Positions 7,896 to 16,636 of a stretch of DNA of 64,000 nucleotides are shown one piece after another (within the stretch, counting starts at the first letter, position 1; each line of letters begins with the position of its first letter). The position numbers and the translations under genes were made by a program. The DNA is from Streptomyces sp. CNH099 (GTDB lineage Bacteria > Actinomycetota > Actinomycetes > Streptomycetales > Streptomycetaceae): NCBI GenBank assembly GCA_000514715.1, contig AZWL01000027.1:1-64000 (forward strand). Reading direction: 5' to 3'. Below the pieces are notes generated by a model that had not been told where the DNA came from, searched no databases, and was given only the letters and a program-made list of their open reading frames with translations.

Positions 7896-8876
7896 TCAGC
7901 GGCGGCGGCGCTGCAGGGCGGCCGCCGCGGCGGCGCCGCCCGCCACCGCGCCGACGCCCGCCGCGGCCGGGATGCCGACCTTCGCCGCCTTGCGGCCCGT
8001 ACGGTAGTCGCGCAGCCGCCATCCGTGTTCGCGCGCGTGCTTGCGCAGCCGCGCGTCGGGGTTGATGGCGTACGGATGGCCGACGAGGGAGAGCATCGGG
8101 ATGTCGTTGGCCGAGTCGCTGTACGCGGCGCAGCGCGCCAGCTCCAGCGTCTCGGCGGCGGCCAGCGCCCGTACGGCCTCGGCCTTGGCGGGCCCGTGCA
8201 GCACCTCGCCGACGAGCCGGCCGGTGTAGACGCCGCCGACGGACTCCGCGACCGTGCCCAGCGCGCCGGTCAGGCCGAGCCGGCGGGCGATGATGGTCGC
8301 GGTCTCGACGGGGGCGGCGGTGACGAGCCACACCTTCTGGCCCGCGTCCAGGTGCGCCTGCGCCAGCGCGCGGGTGCCGGGCCAGATGCGCTCGGCCATG
8401 TACTCGTCGTAGATCTCCTCGCCCATCTCCATGAGATCGGCGACGCGGTGGCCCTGCACGATGGACAGCGCGCTGGACTGCGCGTCCTCCATGTGCCCGG
8501 AGTTCTCGGCGCCGGCGAGGCGGAAGTACGCCTGCTGCCAGGCGAACCGGGCGAGGTCGCGGGTGCGGAAGAACTTGCGCTTGTACAGCCCGCGGCCGAA
8601 GTGGTACAGCGCGGCGCCCTGCATGATCGTGTTGTCGAGGTCGAAGAAGGCCGCCGCGTGCACGTCGCCGTGGACGGGGAAGTCCGGCTCCTCTTCCTCC
8701 GCCGCGGGCGGGCCGGCCGCCGTCGCGCCCGCGGCGAGGGCGGCCTCCGCCTCCGCCTGCGTGGCGTGCTCCAGCTTCTGCGAGGTCTTGCGGGCCGCCT
8801 CGGCCGCGGCTTCGCCGGCCGCGACGCTGCGCGCGGTCGCGCGGCGCCGGGCGGTGAGCCATCGGAAAGCGGCCAT
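7896..8876 (-). CDS. HAD-IB family hydrolase
   Basis: This is a phosphatase of the haloacid dehalogenase superfamily, SerB/CicA-like subfamily IB. The nucleophile motif is AAFFDLDNTIMQGAAL near residue 85; motif II is LVTAAPVETA (Thr) and motif III is CAAYSDSANDIPMLSLVG with the metal-binding aspartates. The ATG at 8876 gives MAAFRWLTARRR, matching the expected start; an ATG at 8888 is also in frame. The first 80 residues are an Ala/Glu-rich linker and the C-terminus ends in a Gly/Ala-rich segment followed by RRRR, perhaps a membrane anchor. It is upstream of bldN on the same strand. The substrate is unknown, possibly a phosphoserine-like or phospholipid phosphate. Confidence 0.85.
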   Translation of the reverse strand: MAAFRWLTARRRATARSVAAGEAAAEAARKTSQKLEHATQAEAEAALAAGATAAGPPAAEEEEPDFPVHGDVHAAAFFDLDNTIMQGAALYHFGRGLYKRKFFRTRDLARFAWQQAYFRLAGAENSGHMEDAQSSALSIVQGHRVADLMEMGEEIYDEYMAERIWPGTRALAQAHLDAGQKVWLVTAAPVETATIIARRLGLTGALGTVAESVGGVYTGRLVGEVLHGPAKAEAVRALAAAETLELARCAAYSDSANDIPMLSLVGHPYAINPDARLRKHAREHGWRLRDYRTGRKAAKVGIPAAAGVGAVAGGAAAAAALQRRRR

Positions 8877-9090
8877 GCCGATGAGCATAACGGTGCGAGG
8901 CGGGCCGGCCGGTGTCGAGGGGTTGCGGCCCAGCGGACGCCCGCGTGAACTCCCGGATGGTTTCCGCCCGCCTCCGCCCGGCCGCTGCCGGACCGCGATC
9001 GCCCGCCGCTCGCTCTCTGCTCGCTCTTTGTCTGACTCCGATCGCTTCCGCGTGCTCCGTACGGCGTTTGCGGGCGGCACAATCGAAGGC

Positions 9091-9375
9091 ATGAGCCTGC
9101 TGCGACGTAAGACCGGCGCGTACGCGCCCGCCGCCGCCGACCGGACCGTGACCCTGATCGGCAAGCCCGGCTGCCACCTCTGCGACGAGGCGCGCGAGGT
9201 GGTCGTCTCCGTGTGCGCGGAGCTGGGCGCCGGCTGGGAGGAGAAGGACATCACCGCGGACGAGGAGCTGTACCGCCGCTACTGGGAGCAGATCCCGGTG
9301 GTGCTGGTGGACGGTGAGCAGCACGACTTCTGGCGGGTGGATCCCGAGCGGCTGCGGCGGGCGCTGCGGTCGTGA
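9091..9375 (+). CDS. glutaredoxin-like (DUF836) protein
   Basis: This 94-residue thioredoxin-fold protein has the redox pair KPGCHLCDEAREVV (CxxC, residues ~29-32) and the cis-proline segment EQIPVVLVDG. This is the small glutaredoxin-like family found next to rex in Streptomyces. It probably handles thiol-disulfide exchange, though no partner is known. The ATG follows GAAGG by a few bases. It is divergent from the HAD hydrolase, with the rex operator and promoter region beginning about 50 bases after its stop. Confidence 0.82.
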   Translation: MSLLRRKTGAYAPAAADRTVTLIGKPGCHLCDEAREVVVSVCAELGAGWEEKDITADEELYRRYWEQIPVVLVDGEQHDFWRVDPERLRRALRS

Positions 9376-9424
9376 GGCGCGGGGTGACGCCCGTCACTTT
9401 GCCCGGACAAAGCGGACAGTATCT

Positions 9425-9442
9425 TTGTGCACGCGTTCACAA
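9425..9442. promoter_or_regulatory. Rex operator (ROP)
   Basis: TTGTGCACGCGTTCACAA matches the Streptomyces ROP consensus TTGTGMANNNNTTCACAA at all fixed positions and is nearly palindromic. It lies 77 bases before the rex GTG. Rex bound here would block the rex-hemACD transcript when NADH is low relative to NAD+, giving autoregulation. Confidence 0.92.
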
Positions 9443-9518
9443 AGGCATAGCCTTCTCTCATCAGTGCGGTTTCGCCCCGGCGGGCCGTACGCGGCACCGC
9501 ACGAGCGTCAGGAGCACC

Positions 9519-10367
9519 GTGGCAACTGGCCGAACTCACCGAACGGCGACCCGGAGCCGAGGGATCCCCGAGGCCACCGTCGCCCGGCTCCCGCTGTATC
9601 TGCGGGCCCTCACGGCGCTCTCCGAGCGCTCCGTGCCCACGGTCTCCTCGGAGGAACTGGCCACCGCCGCCGGTGTCAACTCGGCCAAGCTGCGCAAGGA
9701 CTTCTCCTACCTCGGCTCGTACGGCACCCGCGGCGTCGGCTACGACGTCGAGTACCTCGTCTACCAGATCTCCCGCGAACTCGGCCTGACCCAGGACTGG
9801 CCCGTGGTCATCGTCGGCATCGGCAACCTCGGCGCCGCCCTCGCCGGCTACGGCGGCTTCGCCTCCCGCGGCTTCCGCGTCGCCGGGCTCATCGACGCCG
9901 ACCGGGCCATGACCGGCAAGCAGGTCGCGGGCCTGACCGTGCGGCACACCGACGAACTGGAGCCGCTCATCAAGGAGAGCGGCGTCTCCATCGGCGTCAT
10001 CGCCACCCCGGCCGGCGCCGCGCAGGCCGTCTGCAACCGGCTCGTGGAGGCCGGCGTCACGTCGATCCTCAACTTCGCGCCGACCGTGCTGAACGTCCCC
10101 GACGGCGTCGACGTCCGCAAGGTCGACCTGTCGATCGAGCTGCAGATCCTCGCCTTCCACGAGCAGCGCAAGGCCGGCGAGGAGGCCGAGCTGCGCGACG
10201 CCGAGGCCGCGGCCGCTGCGGCCGCCGCGCAGAGCGGCGCCGTCGAGGGCGGCGCGGCGGGGACCGCCGGGACCGCGGCCGGCACCGCCGCCGGGAACGC
10301 GGCCGCCGCGAAGAAGCGCACCGGGCAGGGGCCCGACGGGGACGTGCCCGCCGTGATGCCCGCATGA
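9519..10367 (+). CDS. rex: redox-sensing transcriptional repressor Rex
   Basis: Rex senses the NADH/NAD+ ratio and represses respiratory and heme genes until NADH rises. The N-terminal winged helix spans residues ~15-80 (TVSSEELATAAGVNSAKLRK, the recognition region). A Rossmann domain follows with VVIVGIGNLGAALAGYGGF (GxGxxG) and VIATPAGAAQAVCNRL. The domain-swapped C-terminal helix ELQILAFHEQRKAGEE is followed by an unusually long Ala/Gly tail of about 55 residues ending GQGPDGDVPAVMPA. The GTG at 9519 gives the family start (MATGRTHR). An 18-base Rex operator lies upstream, and the stop overlaps hemA as ATGA. Confidence 0.96.
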   Translation: MATGRTHRTATRSRGIPEATVARLPLYLRALTALSERSVPTVSSEELATAAGVNSAKLRKDFSYLGSYGTRGVGYDVEYLVYQISRELGLTQDWPVVIVGIGNLGAALAGYGGFASRGFRVAGLIDADRAMTGKQVAGLTVRHTDELEPLIKESGVSIGVIATPAGAAQAVCNRLVEAGVTSILNFAPTVLNVPDGVDVRKVDLSIELQILAFHEQRKAGEEAELRDAEAAAAAAAAQSGAVEGGAAGTAGTAAGTAAGNAAAAKKRTGQGPDGDVPAVMPA

Positions 10368-11923
10368 GTGTCCTCGTCGTCGGCCTCAGCCACCGCAGCG
10401 CGCCCGTGAGCGTGCTGGAGCGCGCCTCGCTCGCGCCGGACGCGCGCGGGAAGCTGCTCGCGGACGCGGTGGCCGCGGCTCCGGTCACGGAGGCGGCGGT
10501 GCTGGCCACGTGCAACCGGATCGAGCTGTACGCCGCGGTGGACAAGTTCCACGCGGGCGTCGCCGAGCTGTCGACGCTGCTGGCGCAGCACGCGGGCGTG
10601 GGCCTGGAGGAGCTGACGCCGCACCTGTACGTGCACTACGAGGACCGCGCCGTGCACCACCTGTTCACGGTGGGCTGCGGGCTGGACTCCATGGTCGTCG
10701 GCGAGGGGCAGATCCTCGGCCAGATCAAGGAGTCGCTGGCCCTCGGCCAGCAGCTGCACACCGCCGGGCGGACGCTGAACGACCTGTTCCAGCAGGCGCT
10801 GCGGGTCGGCAAGCGGGCGCACAGCGAGACGGAGATCGACAAGGCGGGGCAGTCGCTGGTCTCGTTCGGGCTGGCGCAGCTCGCGGCGGGCGCGCCGGTG
10901 GCCGCGTGGGTGGCCGGCCGCCGGGCGCTGGTGATCGGCGCGGGCTCGATGTCGTCGCTGGCGGCGACGACGCTGGCGCGGGCCGGGGCGGCGGAGCTGG
11001 TGATCGCCAACCGCACGTACGAGCGCGCGGAGCGCCTCGCGGCGAGCCTCAACGCGGGGTCGGCGGTGGCGGGCGGCTGGTCGCCCGCGGGGCCGCCCGC
11101 CGCGGGCACGGCGGGTCCGATCCCGGCGCAGGCGCACCCCGGGCAGACCGCGGCGGCCGCCGCGGACGGGACGGCGGCCCGGGCGGTGCGGGTGGAGGAC
11201 ATCGCGGACGAGCTGGTGGCCGCGGACATGGTCGTCTCCTGCACGGGGGCGACGGGTCTGGTGCTGACGGCCGACGACGTCGGCGAGGCGCTACGCCGCC
11301 GCGCGGCCGGCGACGCCGGGGCCCCGAGCGATGGCGCGCCGGGCGGCGGCGGGGTGGACGGTGGCGGTGCTCCGTCCGGAGCTCTCGCCGGCCCCGCCGG
11401 AGGCGTTCTCGCGTTGCTGGACCTTGCCATGCCGCGTGATATCGATCACGCACTGCACGACACCCCCGGCGTCCGGTTCGTCGACATCGAGACCCTCGCC
11501 GGCGCCTCCGCCGACGCCCCCATGGCCGCCGACGTGGACCAGGTGCGGGCCATCGTGGCCGAGGAGGTCGAGGTCTTCGGCGCCGCGCAGCGGGCCGCCA
11601 GCATCACGCCCACCGTGGTCGCGCTTCGGACGATGGCCCAGGACGTCGTGGCGGGCGAGATCGCCCGTTTGGAGGGTAGGCTGCCGGGGCTCGACGAACG
11701 TCAGCGGGCCGAGGTGGCGCAGACCGTGCGCCGCGTCGTGGACAAGCTGCTGCACGCGCCGACCGTACGGGTCAAGGAGCTGGCCGCCACCCCCGGGGGA
11801 GCCGGGTACGCGGACGCGCTGCGGGAGCTCTTCGACCTCGACCCGGCCACCGTCGACGCCGTCAGCCGCGCGGACACCGGCCGCGCCGCGGCCAGCGCAC
11901 GCAGTGAACGGGAGCCGTCATGA
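10364..11923 (+). CDS. hemA: glutamyl-tRNA reductase
   Basis: HemA reduces glutamyl-tRNA(Glu) to glutamate-1-semialdehyde with NADPH, the first committed step of the C5 heme pathway. The catalytic cysteine is C50 in TCNRIELYAA. VVGEGQILGQIKESL and the NADPH domain RRALVIGAGSMSSLAATTL follow, then the C-terminal dimerisation helix with VVALRTMAQDVV. Two low-complexity Gly/Ala/Pro inserts (about residues 238-275 and 320-345) enlarge the protein to 519 residues, as seen in other Streptomyces HemA. It overlaps rex and hemC by four bases each, indicating one coupled operon under Rex. Confidence 0.95.
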   Translation: MSVLVVGLSHRSAPVSVLERASLAPDARGKLLADAVAAAPVTEAAVLATCNRIELYAAVDKFHAGVAELSTLLAQHAGVGLEELTPHLYVHYEDRAVHHLFTVGCGLDSMVVGEGQILGQIKESLALGQQLHTAGRTLNDLFQQALRVGKRAHSETEIDKAGQSLVSFGLAQLAAGAPVAAWVAGRRALVIGAGSMSSLAATTLARAGAAELVIANRTYERAERLAASLNAGSAVAGGWSPAGPPAAGTAGPIPAQAHPGQTAAAAADGTAARAVRVEDIADELVAADMVVSCTGATGLVLTADDVGEALRRRAAGDAGAPSDGAPGGGGVDGGGAPSGALAGPAGGVLALLDLAMPRDIDHALHDTPGVRFVDIETLAGASADAPMAADVDQVRAIVAEEVEVFGAAQRAASITPTVVALRTMAQDVVAGEIARLEGRLPGLDERQRAEVAQTVRRVVDKLLHAPTVRVKELAATPGGAGYADALRELFDLDPATVDAVSRADTGRAAASARSEREPS

Positions 11924-12984
11924 CCGCAGCCAAGCCGACGCCGGCGACACCGGCGAGCGCGGCGCAGGCGCGGGCGCGGGAAGCGCCGCGCTTCCGGCGC
12001 CCGCTGCGCCTCGGCACGCGGCGCAGCAAGCTCGCGCTCGCGCAGTCCGAGCGGGTTGCCGAATCGGTACGCCGCCTCACCGGCCGCGCCGTCGAGCTGG
12101 TCGAGATCACCACGTACGGGGACGTGTCCCGGCAGCACCTGTCCGAGATCGGCGGCCAGGGCGTCTTCGTCGCCGCGCTCCGCGAGGCCGTCGGGCTCGG
12201 CGAGGTGGACCTCGCGGTGCACTCGATGAAGGACCTGCCGACCGCGCAGCCCGACGAACTGGTGATCGCCGCCGTCCCGCCCCGCGAGGACCCGCGCGAC
12301 GTGCTCGTCGCCCGCGACGGCCGCAGCTTCGAGCAGCTGCTCGCCGCCGGCGGCCGGCCCCGTGTCGGCACCGGCTCGGCGCGCCGCGCCTGCCAGCTGC
12401 ACGCCTGGGCCCGCTCCCTGGGCGGCGCGATAGAGACCGTCCCGGTCCGCGGGAACGTCGACACCCGCATCGGGTACGTACACGAGGGCCGGCTCGACGC
12501 CGTCGCGCTCGCCGCCGCGGGGCTCAGCCGCCTCGGCCGGCTCGGCGAGGCCACCGAGCTGATCCCCCTCGACGCAGTCTTGCCCGCCCCCGGCCAGGGG
12601 GCCCTGGCGGTCGAGTGCGCCTCGTCGAGCGCGCACCTGGCCGCCCAGCTCGCGCAGCTCGACGACCCGCAGACGCGGGTCGCCGTGACCGCCGAGCGGA
12701 CGCTGCTCGCCGCCCTGGAGGCCGGCTGCAGCGCGCCTGTGGGTGCGCTCGCCGACCTGCACGCGGAGGGTCCCTCCGGGGCCGACGAGGGCACAGCGTC
12801 CACTGCCACCGAGATGCGCCTGCGCGGCGTCGTCGGCACCCCCGACGGCACCGCGCTGGTGCAGCTGTCCGCCACCGGCCCCGTGCCGGCGTCGCACGAC
12901 GACGCCGTGGCGCTCGGAAGCGAGCTCGCCGAAGAGCTGCTCGCCAAGGGCGCGGCCGGTCTGATGGGGGAGCGAGCACTTTGA
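11920..12984 (+). CDS. hemC: hydroxymethylbilane synthase (porphobilinogen deaminase)
   Basis: HemC joins four porphobilinogens into hydroxymethylbilane. After a 25-residue Ala/Pro lead the family core begins RLGTRRSKLALAQSERVAES. It holds EVDLAVHSMKDLPTAQP, the arginine-rich GTGSARRACQLHAWARS that binds substrate carboxylates, PAPGQGALAVEC, and GCSAPVGA, whose cysteine (about residue 270) carries the dipyrromethane cofactor. The length of 354 residues includes an insert after the cofactor loop. It overlaps hemA (ATGA) and hemD (TTGA). Confidence 0.95.
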   Translation: MTAAKPTPATPASAAQARAREAPRFRRPLRLGTRRSKLALAQSERVAESVRRLTGRAVELVEITTYGDVSRQHLSEIGGQGVFVAALREAVGLGEVDLAVHSMKDLPTAQPDELVIAAVPPREDPRDVLVARDGRSFEQLLAAGGRPRVGTGSARRACQLHAWARSLGGAIETVPVRGNVDTRIGYVHEGRLDAVALAAAGLSRLGRLGEATELIPLDAVLPAPGQGALAVECASSSAHLAAQLAQLDDPQTRVAVTAERTLLAALEAGCSAPVGALADLHAEGPSGADEGTASTATEMRLRGVVGTPDGTALVQLSATGPVPASHDDAVALGSELAEELLAKGAAGLMGERAL

Positions 12985-14684
12985 GCCCCACGCCTTCGAC
13001 CCGTAAGGCCAGCGCGTCGGCGCGTACCGCAGCGACCGGCGCGGCCCGCCCACCCGGCCCCGCCGCCCGCGGGCACGTCACCTTCCTCGGCGCGGGACCC
13101 GGCGATCCGGGACTGCTGACGCTGCGCGCCGTGGAAGCGCTGTCTGCCGCGGACGTCCTGGTCGCCGACCCGATGGTCCTGGCAGTCGTGCGCGCCCACG
13201 CGCGCGCCGGCGCGGTCACGCCGCCGGCACCGCCGGCTCCGGGAGTCGACGTACCGCCAACTACCGCTGACGCAGGCCATCTTGTCATGGAGGCCGCGCG
13301 CGCCGGCAGGCGGGTCGTGCATGCCGTCGCGGGCGACCCGGGCCTCGACGGCGGCGCCGCGCAGGCCATGCGCGAGTGCGCCGCCGAGGGCATCGCCTTC
13401 GAGGTGGTGCCCGGCGTCGCGACCGCCGTCGGCGTGCCCGCGTACGCCGGGGTGCCGCTGCACGACCCGCAGGGCACCGACGTGCGGGTCGTGGACGCGG
13501 CGACCGCCTCGGAGCAGATCTGGGGCGAGGCGGGCGCCAGCGACTGCACGCTGGTGGTGCAGACGTCCCTGGAGGACATCGCGGCGACGGCCCGCGAGCT
13601 GGTCGCCGCCGGCCGCAAGCCGGACACCCCGATGACGGTGACCCTCGCCGGTACGACGACGCGGCAGCGGACGTTCAGCGCCACGCTCGGCAGCGTCGCG
13701 CAGGTGCTGAAGTCGGCGAAGGTGCTGCCGTCGCCGGACGCCGGGCAGGCGGTCATAGCGGTCGTCGGCGAGCAGAGCGCGCCGGCCCGCCGCGAGCAGC
13801 TGGCCTGGTTCGAGTCCAAGCCGCTGTTCGGCTGGCACGTGCTCGTGCCGCGGACGAAGGAGCAGGCCGCGTCGCTGTCCGAGCAGCTGCGCTCCTACGG
13901 GGCGGTGCCGCACGAGGTGCCGACGATCGCCGTCGAGCCGCCGCGCACGCCGCAGCAGATGGAGCGGGCGGTCAAGGGCCTGGTCACCGGGCGGTACGAG
14001 TGGATCGCCTTCACCTCCGTCAACGCCGTCAAGGCGGTGCGGGAGAAGTTCGAGGAGTACGGGCTCGACGCCCGCGCCTTCGCCGGGATCAAGGTCGCCG
14101 CGGTCGGCGAGCAGACGGCGGCGGCGCTGGTGGAGTTCGGCGTACGGCCCGACCTGCAGCCCAGCGGCGAGCAGTCCTCGCACGGGCTGCTGGAGGACTG
14201 GCCGCCGTACGACCCGGTCTTCGACCCGATCGACCGGGTGTTCCTGCCGCGCGCCGACATCGCCACCGAGACGCTGGTGGCGGGGCTGAAGGACCTCGGC
14301 TGGGAGGTCGACGACATCACCGCGTACCGCACGGTGCGCGCCTCGCCGCCGCCGGCCGAGACCCGCGAGGCGATCAAGGGCGGCGGGTTCGACGCCGTGC
14401 TGTTCACGTCGTCCTCGACGGTGCGGAACCTCGTCGGCATCGCCGGCAAGCCGCACAACGTCACGGTCATCGCCTGCATCGGGCCGGCGACGGCGAAGAC
14501 GGCGGAGGAGCACGGGCTGCGCGTCGACGTGATGGCGCCGGAGCCGTCCGTGCACAAGCTGGCCGAGGCGCTGGCGGAGTTCGGCGCGCGCCGCCGGGCG
14601 GCGGCGGTCGAGGCCGGGGAGCACGTCACCCGGCCCAGCGAGCGCAGGCCGCGGCGGCGGGCGCGGACGACGACCACGAGCTGA
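12981..14684 (+). CDS. hemD: uroporphyrinogen-III synthase fused to SUMT-like methyltransferase domain
   Basis: The C-terminal half (from about residue 275, WHVLVPRTKEQAASLSEQL) is uroporphyrinogen-III synthase, which closes hydroxymethylbilane with inversion of ring D. It shows WIAFTSVNAVKAV, AAVGEQTAAAL and DAVLFTSSSTVRNLV. The N-terminal half resembles uroporphyrinogen-III C-methyltransferase (CobA/SUMT): FLGAGPGDPGLLTLRAVEAL is clear, but the later SUMT signature GGDPFVFGRGGEE is replaced by VAGDPGLDGGAAQAM, so methyl transfer activity is doubtful. The fusion is usual in actinomycetes. The TTG start overlaps the hemC stop. The basic tail ends RRRARTTTTS. Confidence 0.92.
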   Translation: MSPTPSTRKASASARTAATGAARPPGPAARGHVTFLGAGPGDPGLLTLRAVEALSAADVLVADPMVLAVVRAHARAGAVTPPAPPAPGVDVPPTTADAGHLVMEAARAGRRVVHAVAGDPGLDGGAAQAMRECAAEGIAFEVVPGVATAVGVPAYAGVPLHDPQGTDVRVVDAATASEQIWGEAGASDCTLVVQTSLEDIAATARELVAAGRKPDTPMTVTLAGTTTRQRTFSATLGSVAQVLKSAKVLPSPDAGQAVIAVVGEQSAPARREQLAWFESKPLFGWHVLVPRTKEQAASLSEQLRSYGAVPHEVPTIAVEPPRTPQQMERAVKGLVTGRYEWIAFTSVNAVKAVREKFEEYGLDARAFAGIKVAAVGEQTAAALVEFGVRPDLQPSGEQSSHGLLEDWPPYDPVFDPIDRVFLPRADIATETLVAGLKDLGWEVDDITAYRTVRASPPPAETREAIKGGGFDAVLFTSSSTVRNLVGIAGKPHNVTVIACIGPATAKTAEEHGLRVDVMAPEPSVHKLAEALAEFGARRRAAAVEAGEHVTRPSERRPRRRARTTTTS

Positions 14685-14888
14685 CGCGGGGCCGACCGCG
14701 GGCCGAGCACGGGTCGGCGGGAGCCGGCTCCGGGCCGACGGGGGCCGCCGCGGGGCGGTCCGGCGGGGGCGTACGGTGGAAGCCATCCGGCCCCCCGCCG
14801 CCCGGTCGGGGGGCGCGTCCGTCGGCGGCCCCCTGCGACGGTGGGGCCCCGGGCGCCGTAGGAGCACCGCCCACGGAGGTAAGCACAC

Positions 14889-15893
14889 ATGTCCGGCACC
14901 GACGCCCCGCTCACCGGCCCCGTCGTACGCCCGCGGCGGCTGCGCACCACGCCCGCCATGCGGCGCATGGTCGCCGAGACCCGGCTGGACCCGGCGGAGC
15001 TGATCCTGCCCGCCTTCGTACGGGAGGGGCTCGACGAGCCGGCGCCGATCGCGTCCATGCCGGGCGTCGTGCAGCACACCCGCGACACCCTGAAGAAGGC
15101 CGCCGCCGAGGCGGTCGACGCCGGCGTCGGCGGGATCATGCTGTTCGGCGTGCCGGAGGAGCACAAGAAGGACGCGGTCGGCTCGGCGGGCACGGACCCC
15201 GACGGCATTCTGCAGGTCGCGCTGCGCGACGTGCGGGCGGAGGTCGGGGACGACCTGGTGGTCATGTCGGACGTGTGCCTGGACGAGACCACCGACCACG
15301 GGCACTGCGGGGTGCTGGACGCCGCCGGCCGCGTCGACAACGACGCGACGCTGGCGCGGTACGCGGAGATGGCCGTGGTGCAGGCCGACGCGGGGGCGCA
15401 CGTGCTGGGGCCGAGCGGCATGATGGACGGCCAGATCGCGGTGATCCGCGAGGCCCTGGACCGCGCGGGGCACCAGGACACGGCGGTCCTCGCGTACACC
15501 GTGAAGTACGCCTCCGCGTTCTTCGGGCCGTTCCGCGAGGCGATCAACTCCTCGCTGCAGGGCGACCGGAAGACGTACCAGCAGGACGCGCCGAACGCCC
15601 GCGAGGCGCTGCGCGAGCTGTCCCTCGACCTCGCCGAGGGCGCCGACATGGTGATGGTCAAGCCGGCGCTGCCGTACCTGGACGTGGTGCGCCGGGTCGC
15701 CGACGAGGCGGACGTGCCGGTGGCGGCATACCAGATCTCCGGCGAGTTCGCGATGGTGGAGGCGGCGGCGGAGCGCGGCTGGGTCGACCGGGACGCGGCG
15801 ATGATGGAGACGCTGACGGGGATCAGGCGGGCCGGCGCGCAGCTGATCCTGACGTACTGGGCGATCGAGGCGGCCCGGAAGCTGCGCGGCTGA
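14889..15893 (+). CDS. hemB: delta-aminolevulinic acid dehydratase (porphobilinogen synthase)
   Basis: HemB condenses two 5-aminolevulinates to porphobilinogen. Both active-site lysines are visible: LAYTVKYASAFFGPFR and MVMVKPALPYLDVV. The metal-site segment reads MSDVCLDETTDHGHCG, with two cysteines, one fewer than the three-Cys zinc type, and an aspartate-rich context. The length of 334 residues is normal. The ATG follows a strong GGAGGT by eight bases. About 200 bases separate it from hemD, so it may have its own promoter. A terminator hairpin directly follows the stop. Confidence 0.96.
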   Translation: MSGTDAPLTGPVVRPRRLRTTPAMRRMVAETRLDPAELILPAFVREGLDEPAPIASMPGVVQHTRDTLKKAAAEAVDAGVGGIMLFGVPEEHKKDAVGSAGTDPDGILQVALRDVRAEVGDDLVVMSDVCLDETTDHGHCGVLDAAGRVDNDATLARYAEMAVVQADAGAHVLGPSGMMDGQIAVIREALDRAGHQDTAVLAYTVKYASAFFGPFREAINSSLQGDRKTYQQDAPNAREALRELSLDLAEGADMVMVKPALPYLDVVRRVADEADVPVAAYQISGEFAMVEAAAERGWVDRDAAMMETLTGIRRAGAQLILTYWAIEAARKLRG

Positions 15894-15918
15894 GGCCCGG
15901 CGTTCCGGCCGCCGGGCC
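15894..15918. terminator. hairpin between convergent hemB and methyltransferase genes
   Basis: GGCCCGGCG (15894-15902) pairs perfectly with CGCCGGGCC (15910-15918) across a seven-base loop, immediately after the hemB stop and 27 bases before the end of the convergent gene. There is no T-tract, as is common in Streptomyces terminators. Confidence 0.65.
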
Positions 15919-15944
15919 CCCGCTCCGGCTCTTACGGGACCGCG

Positions 15945-16607
15945 TCAGCGGCGTCGTGCCCGCAGTACCGCGTCGTGGTGCTCGACCGGCTCGCCGTGTC
16001 CGTCGTCGTGGGCGTGCGGCTCGTGGCCCACCGGTGCCGGCCGGACCCGGACCTCCGCCGTGACGATGTCCCAGTCCGCCGGGGCCAGGTCCGCCGCCAC
16101 GTCCTCCGCGGTGAAGTGCACCCCCGGGTGCTCCTCCGCAATCGCCTGGGCCCGCGGGTCCGTCGCGTGGTGGCCGACGACGAGCAGCGTGCCGCCGGGG
16201 GCCACCGCCGCCGCGAGGCGGCGGAACAGGGTCTCGCGGGACGCCGTCGTGTGCACGTAGTGCGTGGTGACCAGGTCGAAGGGGGCGCCGTCCGGGACGG
16301 TGTCGGTCAGGTCCGCCCGCAGCCACGTGAGGCGCCCGGCGACCTCCGGGCCGCGGGTCTCGGCGTGCGCGCGGGCGCGGTCCAGCGCGGTGCCGGAGAT
16401 GTCCACGGCCGTCACCCGCCAGCCGCGCTCGGCGAGCCAGATGGCGTCGGCGCCCTCGCCGCAGCCGGCCTCCAGCGCGTTGCCGGGCGGCAGGTCCGCG
16501 ATCTCGGTCACGAGCTGGGGGTTGGGCCGCCCGCTCCAGACCGCGTCCCGGCCGCGGTACCGCTCCTCCCAGTACGCCTCGCCGAACTCTTCCGTCGCGT
16601 TCGTCAT
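15945..16607 (-). CDS. class I SAM-dependent methyltransferase
   Basis: This 220-residue methyltransferase has the Rossmann SAM site ALEAGCGEGADAIWLAERG (motif I), the acidic VTAVDISGTALDRARAHA, and motif IV-like PFDLVTTHYVH. The C-terminal part contains PHAHDDGHGEPVEHHD, a His/Asp-rich stretch that may bind metal. It resembles thiopurine/tellurite-resistance type methyltransferases, but the substrate is not determined. The ATG is preceded by AAAGGG. It lies 29 bases after the CxxC flavoprotein gene on the same strand, so the two are probably one transcript. Confidence 0.85.
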   Translation of the reverse strand: MTNATEEFGEAYWEERYRGRDAVWSGRPNPQLVTEIADLPPGNALEAGCGEGADAIWLAERGWRVTAVDISGTALDRARAHAETRGPEVAGRLTWLRADLTDTVPDGAPFDLVTTHYVHTTASRETLFRRLAAAVAPGGTLLVVGHHATDPRAQAIAEEHPGVHFTAEDVAADLAPADWDIVTAEVRVRPAPVGHEPHAHDDGHGEPVEHHDAVLRARRR

Positions 16608-16636
16608 CGTTGATCCCTTTCGGTTTGCTTCGTATG

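Noticed and set aside
9391..9424. Standard -35/-10 promoter for rex
   Set aside because: TTGCCC and CAGTAT are only 12 bases apart, too close for a normal sigma-70 type promoter, so no promoter was called.
14685..14888. Small gene between hemD and hemB
   Set aside because: Frames here are short, Gly/Arg/Pro-rich and without ribosome sites; the interval is probably the hemB promoter region.
11862..15473. 1203-codon minus-strand open frame over hemA-hemB
   Set aside because: Antisense shadow of clearly recognised hem genes; long antisense frames are expected at this GC content.
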